6,497 nt of DNA, from assembly GCA_900544195.1 (NCBI GenBank), contig UQUJ01000097.1, positions 1 to 6,497 of the forward strand, given 5' to 3'. Positions 1 through 5,322 of this stretch are shown in pieces. This DNA is from an uncultured Alistipes sp. GTDB taxonomy: Bacteria > Bacteroidota > Bacteroidia > Bacteroidales > UBA932. The notes under the pieces were generated by a model, which had not been told where the DNA came from, did no database searches, and saw only the letters and a list, made by a program, of their open reading frames with translations. A program made the translations under genes and the position numbers. Each line of letters opens with the position of its first letter. The stretch's first letter is position 1.

Positions 1-51
1 ATGAAGATTTTTCACCTCAAAGAACATTTCAAACAATTCAAAACAGCTTCT
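1..51 (+). repeat. Left, window-truncated copy of an inverted repeat arm
   Basis: Positions 30-51 are an exact 22-base reverse complement of 477-498. The similarity goes on outward: 2-15 (TGAAGATTTTTCAC) is the reverse complement of 589-601 with one extra A, and the following CTCAA at 16-20 matches the reverse complement of 583-587. The left arm has 14 nt between the two matching blocks, while the right arm has about 90 nt there, holding a GC-rich hairpin (542-585), so one copy has gained or lost about 75 nt. The match reaches the window edge, so the true repeat probably extends to the left. No promoter or ORF of its own is visible here. Confidence 0.8.
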
Positions 52-68
52 TAGGTTCATATTCGCAT

Positions 69-220
69 TTTTTGCAAGCCACGGCCACAGGACAAGGCCT
101 CAGAGGCGTGTGCAGTGCAGAGTTGTGTGGCCTACCCGGCATTTGAAGAGAGGGTCAGCCACGGCAGTATAGGCTACGGTGGCGTGCAAGGCTGAATGGC
201 GTGGCCGTGGCTTGCAAAAA
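69..220. repeat. 152-bp element with perfect 20-bp terminal inverted repeats
   Basis: Positions 69-88 (beginning TTTTTGCAAGCC) and 201-220 (ending GGCTTGCAAAAA) are perfect 20-bp reverse complements. Inside lies a second hairpin: GTGGC 127-131 with GCCAC 158-162, then ACCC 134-137 with GGGT 152-155 around a 14-nt loop, and a possible helix 96-100 / 189-193. The outline (long closing stem, large central open region, terminal hairpin) could be a 6S-like RNA; equally it could be a small MITE-like element. GCCACGGC at 158-165 repeats 78-85 and could compete for the partner at 204-211. Wobble pairs do not favour one strand. No target-site duplication is obvious. A terminator-like hairpin follows at 241-270. 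Confidence 0.6.
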
Positions 221-240
221 GAGGTACTGGGCATGAAAAT

Positions 241-270
241 AAAAAAGCCCACATCGCTGCGGACTTTTTT
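241..270 (-). terminator. Intrinsic terminator hairpin, best on the minus strand
   Basis: On the minus strand the sequence reads A6, then GTCCGCA, a GCGA loop (GNRA type), TGTGGGC, then T6. The seven-pair stem has two G-U wobbles and is lengthened by six A-U pairs. On the plus strand those two wobble positions become C-A mismatches, so the helix has been kept for minus-strand RNA, although it may act weakly in both directions. It would end a minus-strand transcript starting at the promoter at 351-380, or readthrough from trmD. Confidence 0.65.
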
Positions 271-324
271 AGGTTAGTTAGTAGTGTATTACCTTATTTT
301 GAAAGAAGGTCATTGTCGTTAGAG

Positions 325-340
325 TGTGATGTATCTCACA
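325..340. promoter_or_regulatory. CRP/FNR-family-like palindrome
   Basis: TGTGA-N6-TCACA is present without mismatch, and the right flank TCACATTT also matches the extended E. coli CRP half-site. It lies just downstream of the predicted minus-strand start near 344, a position where a bound protein would block rather than activate. Bacteroidetes have CRP/FNR-family regulators, but their sites vary, so the regulator is unknown. The same bases would also form a 5-bp hairpin in RNA, which is an alternative explanation. Confidence 0.4.
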
Positions 341-350
341 TTTCCGATGA

Positions 351-380
351 CAAAAATAGTCAAAAAAAACGTTTAAACAA
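351..380 (-). promoter_or_regulatory. Bacteroidetes-type promoter, minus strand
   Basis: On the minus strand TTG (380-378) is followed after 19 nt by TATTTTTG (358-351), which fits the -33 / TAnnTTTG -7 consensus of the Bacteroidetes primary sigma factor with correct spacing. It points left toward the terminator at 270-241. Its -33 element overlaps the left arm of the hairpin at 366-410, so a protein bound to that palindrome could interfere with it. Confidence 0.55.
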
Positions 381-410
381 GTCTTTTTCCGGAAAAGTTT
401 TAAACGTTTT
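366..410. repeat. Imperfect long hairpin with paired AAACGTTT palindromes
   Basis: Bases 366-378 (AAAACGTTTAAAC) pair with 397-410 (GTTTTAAACGTTTT), with one bulged base. Each arm contains the palindrome AAACGTTT (367-374 and 402-409, 35 bp apart), and the loop holds a third palindrome, TTTTCCGGAAAA (385-396). Symmetric sites next to a promoter suggest an operator or a recombinase site, but no T-run follows, so this is not a terminator. Confidence 0.5.
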
Positions 411-421
411 ACCTGGGTAGT

Positions 422-429
422 TACCTTTG
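422..429 (+). promoter_or_regulatory. Possible plus-strand -7 box TACCTTTG
   Basis: This is an exact TAnnTTTG match, but the only upstream -33 candidate is a weak TTTT near 398-401. A transcript from here would meet the terminator at 447-476 almost at once, so it is either inactive, an attenuated start, or chance. Confidence 0.2.
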
Positions 430-446
430 TCCCTGATTATCAATAT

Positions 447-476
447 CTTCCGATTATTCTTGTCGGGAGTTTTTTT
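447..476 (+). terminator. Intrinsic terminator, plus strand
   Basis: CTTCCGA (447-453) pairs with TCGGGAG (463-469) through seven pairs, including one U-G wobble that would be a mismatch on the other strand. A run of seven T follows immediately (470-476). It would stop plus-strand transcription coming from the left before it reaches the right repeat arm and the convergent trmD gene. No plus-strand gene upstream of it is recognised within the window. Confidence 0.65.
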
Positions 477-602
477 AGAAGCTGTTTTGAATTGTTTGTT
501 TGAAGGTTAAGAGCAAGTTCTTCCCCTGCTGCTCACCTCGGCAACCCGGACAAGTTCGATTGCTCTCGGTTCGGGTGCCGGGTTGAGAGTGAAAAACTTC
601 AG
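477..602 (-). repeat. Right copy of the inverted repeat arm, with internal GC-rich hairpin
   Basis: This is the partner of the repeat at 1-51, in opposite orientation. The inner 22 bases (477-498) match exactly; 583-601 match the outer block with small indels. Between them is a segment absent from the left copy, containing an 8-bp GC-rich inverted repeat CAACCCGG (542-549) / CCGGGTTG (578-585). The inner boundary sits directly against the T-run of the plus-strand terminator at 447-476. Short ORFs cross it in several frames, but none has an initiation context or recognisable domain. I read it as a repeat or structured RNA, not a gene. Confidence 0.75.
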
Positions 603-660
603 GTCCGACCGCTTCTTCCAAGGAAGACAGCGGTGCTGTCTGACTGAAATGCGGGAAGAA
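518..660. other. Folded segment with competing helices downstream of trmD
   Basis: TTCTTCCC (518-525) and GGGAAGAA (653-660) form a perfect 8-bp closing stem around two further hairpins: CAACCCGG / CCGGGTTG (542-549 / 578-585) and an 11-bp helix with one bulge (608-618 / 623-634). On the plus strand a 12-pair alternative (563-574 / 578-589, four of them G-U) competes with the first hairpin. No known RNA family is recognised. It partly overlaps the right repeat arm and the likely trmD terminator, so the fold may simply combine those. Confidence 0.4.
592..650 (-). terminator. Probable trmD terminator
   Basis: About 50 nt after the trmD stop codon the minus strand forms ATTTCAGTC paired with GA-C-CTGAAGT (650-642 with 605-596), enclosing the long helix ACCGCT-TCTTC (634-608, loop CTTG), and runs into five T (596-592). 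The pair 649/597 is U-G on the minus strand but a mismatch on the plus strand, which supports this orientation. The small unpaired U-tract makes strength uncertain. Confidence 0.45.
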
Positions 661-701
661 AAATGAAGATTTTTTCACGACCTCTTATCTTTGACGAGAT
701 A

Positions 702-1397
702 CTAACCGCGCTTTCCGCCGGAGTCCCCAAGCAACTCTGGCCGGAGAAGCTTTGTCCGCTCAAGAGCCTGCTCGTCCTGCCATTCACGGATCAGTTTCGG
801 ATTGCCGCTCAGAAGGACCTCCGGCACCTTCCAGCCTTTGTAGTCGGCCGGTCTCGTGTAAACAGGAGGGGAGAGGAGCCCGTCCTGGAAACTGTCACTC
901 AGGGCTGAGGTCTCGTCGGACAACGCTCCCGGGATCAGCCTCACGATCGAGTCCGCCAGCAGGGCCGCCGGAATCTCGCCGCCGCTGACCACATAGTCGC
1001 CCACGGAGATCTCGCGGGTCACCAGATGCTCCCTGATCCGGTGGTCTATTCCTTTATAATGGCCGCAGAGGAGGATAAGATTCTCCTTCAGGGAAAGCTC
1101 ATTGGATATTCTTTGAGTCAGACGCTCCCCGTCCGGGGACATGTAGATGACATCGTCATATTCCCGCTCCGCCTTCAGCTCGTCGATCATTTTCTCCACC
1201 GGCTCGATCATCATCACCATCCCCGCGTCGCCGCCGTAGCAGTAGTCATCCACCGTGGCACGCGGGCCGAGGCCATATTTCCGGATGTTGTGGACGTGTA
1301 TTTCGACCAGACCTTTCTTGATCGCCCGGCCCACGATCGAGTGGCTCAGCGGGCTGTCCAGAAGCTCCGGAACGACTGTAAGAATGTCAATTCGCAT
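702..1397 (-). CDS. trmD: tRNA (guanine-N1)-methyltransferase TrmD
   Basis: TrmD methylates N1 of G37, 3' to the anticodon, in tRNAs reading CNN and some other codons, using S-adenosylmethionine; this prevents +1 frameshifting. The 231-residue length is normal. It is a SPOUT-class trefoil-knot enzyme: the knot segments are LLCGHYKGID (109-118) and EISVGDYVVSGGE (129-141), and the C-terminal region has SPPVYTRPADYKGW (176-189) and VPEVLLSGN (191-199). Arg153 and Asp168 (in SDSF) align with the catalytic Arg154 and Asp169 of E. coli TrmD, as I recall them. In the N-terminal motif DDYCYGGDAGM (50-60) Asp57 stands where Gly or another small or aromatic residue is usual, probably harmless. Unlike many bacteria, it is not beside rpsP, rimM or rplS here; it is a single gene divergent from the DUF349-yidC pair. 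Start ATG at 1397 fits the family N-terminus MRIDILTVVPELLDSPL. Confidence 0.97.
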   Translation of the reverse strand: MRIDILTVVPELLDSPLSHSIVGRAIKKGLVEIHVHNIRKYGLGPRATVDDYCYGGDAGMVMMIEPVEKMIDELKAEREYDDVIYMSPDGERLTQRISNELSLKENLILLCGHYKGIDHRIREHLVTREISVGDYVVSGGEIPAALLADSIVRLIPGALSDETSALSDSFQDGLLSPPVYTRPADYKGWKVPEVLLSGNPKLIREWQDEQALERTKLLRPELLGDSGGKRG

Positions 1398-1419
1398 AGA
1401 ATATTGTTTTTCCTTTTTG

Positions 1420-1427
1420 CAAAAATA
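1420..1427 (-). promoter_or_regulatory. Probable trmD -7 promoter box
   Basis: TATTTTTG on the minus strand is an exact TAnnTTTG match, predicting a start near 1413 and a leader of about 16 nt. No good -33 TTG lies at the usual distance. AAAAGGA (1417-1411) is a possible but distant ribosome-binding element, 13 nt before the ATG. Confidence 0.45.
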
Positions 1428-1450
1428 GGCTTTTTAATTGTTTTTTTAGG

Positions 1451-1458
1451 TATATTTG
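1451..1458 (+). promoter_or_regulatory. Probable -7 promoter box for DUF349-yidC
   Basis: TATATTTG is an exact TAnnTTTG match, predicting a start near 1465 and a leader of about 29 nt before the ATG at 1494. A -33 element at standard spacing is not evident (TTG at 1438-1440 is too close). The leader is A/T-rich and lacks a Shine-Dalgarno sequence, as is common in Bacteroidetes. This box lies only 23 bp from the divergent trmD box. Confidence 0.45.
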
Positions 1459-1493
1459 CGGATATGTTGAAACTCTTATAATTAAACTGCTTT

Positions 1494-3446
1494 ATGAGTG
1501 AAGGTAATATTCCTGAGGTTAACCAGACCCCAGATGTAGAGGAAGCTCCAAAGGCTCTCAATGAGAATGTAGAAAATCCTGAGGTGCAGGAAGTGGCTGT
1601 CGAGGCCGCGGACAATGCCCCGGAAGTCCCACAGGAGGTGGTTGACGCGATTGATGGAGGAGAGGAAGCCGTCGGGGACGAGGAAGGCGGAGTGATTCCG
1701 GTCGATCTCGGAAGTCTCACGCTCGCCGAGTTGTCGGACATGTTCGACAAACTTTCCCAGGCCGAAGACAGGATGAAGAGGTACAAGGAGGCTGAGGCCA
1801 TCAAGTCCGCTTTCTACAAGAAACTCTCGAAGGAGAAGGCCGAGGCCGGCTTTGGAGCGAAGGTTGACGAGCCTTCGTCAAGGGAGGATGTCATAGATGA
1901 GGTGACCCCTGCGGCCCAGACCGAGGAAGTGAAGGATAATCCGTTCGAGGCCATGGAGACCGCGTTCAAGGGCGTTTATGCCAACTATAAGAAAGAGCGC
2001 GCTGAATATAACCGCCAGCAGGATGCCCAGAGGGAGGAGAACTACGTCCGGAAGCAGGCTGTCATCGAGGACCTTAAGAACCTCGTGGAGAAGCAGGAGG
2101 ATGTGAACTCCACATTCCCGGCTTTCCGTGAGCTCCAGAACCGCTGGAGGGAGATCGGTCCGGTTCCGGCCACGAAGTTCCGTGACCTGAACGACACATA
2201 CCAGTTCTATGTGGAGAAGTTCTACGACATGGTGAAGATCAACCGTGACCTTCGCGACCTTGATTTCAAGAAGAATCTTGAGGCCAAGGAAGGCTTCTGC
2301 GAGGCCGCGGAGAAACTCTCAGAGAATGAGAATGTCGTCGAGGCTTTCCGCGAGCTTCAGAAGCTTCACGAGCAGTGGAAGGAATTCGGTCCAGTGGCCA
2401 AGGAGTACCGTGATTCCATCTGGGATCGCTTCAAGGCCGCCACAGCCGTGATCAACAAGAAATATCAGGCCTACTTCGAGGGACAGAAGGAGAAGCAGCA
2501 GGAGAATCTTGCTGAAAAGACCAAGCTCTGCGAGCAGGTGGAGGCCATCGCCGGGAAGGAAGTCAAGTCCTCAAACGAGTGGAACGCCCTTTCGACCGAG
2601 ATCGAGGAGATCCAGAAGACCTGGAGGACCATCGGTTTCGCCACCAGAAAGGAGAACCAGAAGATCTACGACCGCTTCCGTGCCGCCTGCGACAAGTTCT
2701 TCACCCGCAAGAGGGAATATTACACCCGGTTCAAGGACTCCATGAACGAGAATATGGAGAAGAAGCTCTCCCTGATCGAGCAGGCCGAGGCCTTGAAGGA
2801 CAGCAAGGAGTGGAAGAAGACCACCGAGGCCCTGATCGCCCTGCAGAAGCAGTGGAAGGAGATCGGTGCCGTGCCTCGCAAGAAGTCCGAGCAGCTTTGG
2901 AAGCGTTTCCGCGCCGCCTGCGACGAGTTCTTCAACGAGCGCGACAAGAACGCCAAACCGGAGAACGACTTCCACGGCAACCTCAAGGCCAAGAAGGCAC
3001 TCATCGAGGAGATCAATGAATATGTCCTCTCAGGCGACGCCACTGCTGATCGTGAGGCGGCCCGCGCCTTTGTCGAGAAGTGGCAGGGAATAGGCTTCGT
3101 TCCGTTCAAGGAGAAGGATGCCGTCCAGGCAGCCTACACAGAGGCCATGCAGACCAAGTTCCCGGATTTTTCTTTGAGGGCTCCGAGACAGGGTTCCGGC
3201 AATGGGGGCAGGAACGGAGGGTTCTCCAGAAAGCCGCTCAGCGAGAAGGATCGTCTTGTTCAGCAATACAACAAGCTCCAGCAGGACATTGACACCTACG
3301 AGAACAACATCGGTTTCTTCTCGTCATCGAAGAACTCCGCTCCTCTGATCCAGAAGATGCAGGAGAGGATCGACGCCGCGAAGCAGGAGTTGAAGGATCT
3401 TGAGGCTAAGATCCGCAAGGCAGAGGTGAGCGAAGAAGAGAAGTAA
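1494..3446 (+). CDS. Five-repeat DUF349 helical protein
   Basis: The function is unknown; DUF349 is a helical repeat domain without an assigned activity that I can name. The 650-residue protein is soluble, with no signal peptide or membrane segment. Order of parts: an acidic, probably disordered tail (1-70); a helical region (75-120); five DUF349 repeats of about 76-82 residues, each marked by a W-x-x-(I/F)-G signature at 218, 295, 377, 454 and 530; a Gly/Ser/Arg linker (565-580); and a C-terminal coiled coil (583-645) containing TYENNIGFFS. Repeats 3 and 4 also share DRFRAACDKFF / KRFRAACDEFF. The fifth repeat is shortened and least conserved. The start is supported by the upstream -7 box and by continuous family-like sequence. 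The gene stops 7 bp before yidC and is probably co-transcribed with it, which may hint at a link to envelope biogenesis; that is inference only. Cytoplasmic location is expected. Confidence 0.9.
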   Translation: MSEGNIPEVNQTPDVEEAPKALNENVENPEVQEVAVEAADNAPEVPQEVVDAIDGGEEAVGDEEGGVIPVDLGSLTLAELSDMFDKLSQAEDRMKRYKEAEAIKSAFYKKLSKEKAEAGFGAKVDEPSSREDVIDEVTPAAQTEEVKDNPFEAMETAFKGVYANYKKERAEYNRQQDAQREENYVRKQAVIEDLKNLVEKQEDVNSTFPAFRELQNRWREIGPVPATKFRDLNDTYQFYVEKFYDMVKINRDLRDLDFKKNLEAKEGFCEAAEKLSENENVVEAFRELQKLHEQWKEFGPVAKEYRDSIWDRFKAATAVINKKYQAYFEGQKEKQQENLAEKTKLCEQVEAIAGKEVKSSNEWNALSTEIEEIQKTWRTIGFATRKENQKIYDRFRAACDKFFTRKREYYTRFKDSMNENMEKKLSLIEQAEALKDSKEWKKTTEALIALQKQWKEIGAVPRKKSEQLWKRFRAACDEFFNERDKNAKPENDFHGNLKAKKALIEEINEYVLSGDATADREAARAFVEKWQGIGFVPFKEKDAVQAAYTEAMQTKFPDFSLRAPRQGSGNGGRNGGFSRKPLSEKDRLVQQYNKLQQDIDTYENNIGFFSSSKNSAPLIQKMQERIDAAKQELKDLEAKIRKAEVSEEEK

Positions 3447-3453
3447 TCAGGGG

Positions 3454-5322
3454 ATGGACAAGAACACAATCACAGGTATTGTCCTGATAGGCTTGCTCCT
3501 GTTCGGCTTTACCTTCTATCAGAACAAGCAGTATCAGAAACAGGCGGCCTATCAGGCACAGTTGGACTCGATAGCGCTTGTCAAGCAGATTCAATCAGAT
3601 TCGATAGCCGCCGTTGAGGCGGCGCAGAGACTGTCCTCAGACACGGCTTCGGTAGTGCAGGTGGCTGCTCCGGTGAGCATCTACAAGGATTCTCTTCTTG
3701 AGGCCGCACATTCAGGCGAGGCACAGATCGTCACTTTGTCCAACGACAAGTTCGAGGTGGCTTTCACCACGAAGGGAGCGCAGCCATATTCGGCAAGACT
3801 GAAGGAATATAACGCTTACGGCGGCGGCGAGCTTTACCTCTTCAAGCCGGAGATGAGCCGCTATGATATTCAGATCTATGCCGGCGAGACGATCAACACG
3901 GCTGATTTCAACTTTGTGGTCGCCGAGAAGACGGACACATCTCTTGCGATGCGCCTTCCGTTCGCCGGAGGTGGCTACATCGAGCAGAGGTACACGATCG
4001 CCGAGGGGGCATATTCAGTGAAGAACTACCTCTCGTTCGTCGGGATGGAGAATGTCATTCCAAAGAATGTTTTCTCTTTCGATGTGGACTATTTCGTGAC
4101 CATGCCGAGGATGGAGAAGGGATACAAGGGTGAGGTTCAGTACTCTAAGCTCGACTACTATTTCAACGGAGAGAAGAAGCCGGAGGACATCGCCAAAGGA
4201 CGCAACGCGCAGAAGCGTGTCGATGCCAGGGTGTCTTGGTTCGCTTTCCAGCAACAGTTCTTCTCGGCCATAATGAGGGCTCCGCAGGAGTTCGCGTCGG
4301 CTGATTTCGCTCTGAACTATTTCCCGGAGGATGACGAGAGCCATAACCTAATGACGGGTGAGGCTCGTATGAGGATGGATTTCCAGCCTGGGCAGCATGA
4401 GACAGTGGTTCCGTTCGAGTTCTACTTCGGCCCTAACCATTTCAGAACCTTGAAGTCATACGACCAGAAGTACGAGAAGATCATTCCTCTGGGAGGTTGG
4501 CTCGTGGGTTGGTTCACCCGATTCGTGATCATCCCTCTGTTCGACTTCCTGCACAGGTTCATCTCCAACTTCGGAATCATAATCCTGCTTATGACCATAT
4601 TCATAAAGATCGTGGTCCTTCCTTTCGCCTACAAGTCGTACTCTTCTTCGGCCAAGATGCAGGCTATAAAACCGGAGATTGACAAACTGAACGAAAAGTA
4701 TCCTAAGCAGGAGGACGCTCTCAAGAAGCAGCAGGCCCAGATGGATCTCTACAAGAGGGCAGGAATCAGCCCGATGGGTGGCTGTCTGCCGATGCTGCTC
4801 CAGTTCCCGATCCTTTGGGCGATGTTCCGCTTTTTCCCGGCATCTATCGAATTGCGCCAGCAGTCTTTCCTATGGGCCGATGACCTGAGTTCGTACGATT
4901 CGATCATCGATTTCGGCACGAGGATTCCGCTGATCGGAGACCATCTCTCATTGTTCGCTTTGCTGATGGCGGTGTCAATGTTCTTCTATTCGAAGATCAC
5001 GACCGCGTCCCAGCCAGGCGCCAACGACCCGCAGATGGCTTCGATGCGCTTTATGAGCGTGTGGATGATGCCGATTATGATGTTCTTCATCTGTAACAGC
5101 CTCTCAGCCGGTTTGAGTTACTACTACCTTCTTTCCAACCTCATCACAATGCTTGAGACCTGGGTGATCAGAAAGTGGTTCGTGAATCCGGACGAGATTC
5201 TTGCCAAACTGAAGGCCACCGAGGGCAAGAAGATGCCTAAGAGCAAGTGGCAGCAGCGTCTTGAGGAGGCTCAGAGGATGCAGGCACAGATGCAGAGGGA
5301 GCAGCAGAAAGGCCGCCGCTAA
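3454..5322 (+). CDS. yidC: Membrane protein insertase YidC (Oxa1/Alb3 family)
   Basis: YidC inserts and folds inner-membrane proteins, alone or with SecYEG. The 622-residue protein has the Gram-negative layout: an N-terminal anchor (about 6-22), a Ser/Ala/Gln-rich linker (30-75), a large periplasmic beta-sandwich domain (about 90-340), then the conserved insertase core. Core parts seen: amphipathic helix (348-369), membrane helix 2 (372-391, FGIIILLMTIFIKIVVLPF), a charged cytoplasmic hairpin (398-438), helix 3 starting at PMGGCLPMLLQFPILWAMF (440-458), helix 4 (about 495-514) and helix 5 region (about 534-564), and a basic, Gln-rich tail (595-622) of the kind that can contact ribosomes. Lys385 occupies the place of the hydrophilic-groove arginine (E. 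coli Arg366); I believe lysine is usual in Bacteroidetes. The ATG follows the DUF349 stop by 7 bp with AGGGG directly before it, too close for a normal Shine-Dalgarno, so translational coupling is likely. Confidence 0.97.
   Translation: MDKNTITGIVLIGLLLFGFTFYQNKQYQKQAAYQAQLDSIALVKQIQSDSIAAVEAAQRLSSDTASVVQVAAPVSIYKDSLLEAAHSGEAQIVTLSNDKFEVAFTTKGAQPYSARLKEYNAYGGGELYLFKPEMSRYDIQIYAGETINTADFNFVVAEKTDTSLAMRLPFAGGGYIEQRYTIAEGAYSVKNYLSFVGMENVIPKNVFSFDVDYFVTMPRMEKGYKGEVQYSKLDYYFNGEKKPEDIAKGRNAQKRVDARVSWFAFQQQFFSAIMRAPQEFASADFALNYFPEDDESHNLMTGEARMRMDFQPGQHETVVPFEFYFGPNHFRTLKSYDQKYEKIIPLGGWLVGWFTRFVIIPLFDFLHRFISNFGIIILLMTIFIKIVVLPFAYKSYSSSAKMQAIKPEIDKLNEKYPKQEDALKKQQAQMDLYKRAGISPMGGCLPMLLQFPILWAMFRFFPASIELRQQSFLWADDLSSYDSIIDFGTRIPLIGDHLSLFALLMAVSMFFYSKITTASQPGANDPQMASMRFMSVWMMPIMMFFICNSLSAGLSYYYLLSNLITMLETWVIRKWFVNPDEILAKLKATEGKKMPKSKWQQRLEEAQRMQAQMQREQQKGRR

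Larger units (their letters stand above)
241..344 (-). ncRNA. Candidate small RNA of about 100 nt (unassigned)
   Basis: A minus-strand promoter (351-380) predicts a start near 344, and a strong intrinsic terminator ends at 241, giving a transcript of about 100 nt. It has no ORF of useful length. It would carry a hairpin near its 5' end (UGUGA / UCACA, 340-325), a second small hairpin (ACCTT / AAGGT, 311-292) and the GNRA-capped terminator. The promoter-to-terminator layout is read from sequence; that it is an sRNA is inference, and I recognise no known family. It may instead be a 5' leader with early termination. Confidence 0.35.

Noticed and set aside
196..420. 74-codon plus-strand ORF (MAWPWLAKRGTGHEN...)
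   Set aside because: It runs through one arm of the 20-bp inverted repeat, the 241-270 terminator, the CRP-like palindrome and the 366-410 hairpin; it has no domain and no promoter or ribosome-binding context.
551..575. tRNA-like T-loop (AAGTTCGATT) in a GC-rich hairpin
   Set aside because: The bases flanking the loop do not form a 5-bp T-stem, and no acceptor, D or anticodon arms can be drawn on either strand.
600..660. Resemblance to SRP RNA (CAGGTCCG ... GGAAG) or the end of a cobalamin riboswitch
   Set aside because: The SRP apical loop and its conserved order are missing, and the cobalamin core motifs do not occur in the right order. The matches are short.
686..701. TATCT / AGATA hairpin right after the trmD stop
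   Set aside because: Only five A/T-rich pairs and no T-run on the minus strand; too weak for a terminator. The helix at 592-650 is better.
475..787. Short minus-strand ORFs (67 and 62 codons) downstream of and overlapping trmD
   Set aside because: They overlap each other in different frames, cross the repeat arm and the trmD terminator helix, and show no protein-like conservation that can be judged here. The sequence is better explained by RNA/DNA structure.
2245..3292. Several ORFs in other frames inside the DUF349 gene
   Set aside because: All lie within the continuous 650-codon frame that shows five family repeats; they are Arg/Pro/Ser-rich shadows of a GC-rich coding region.
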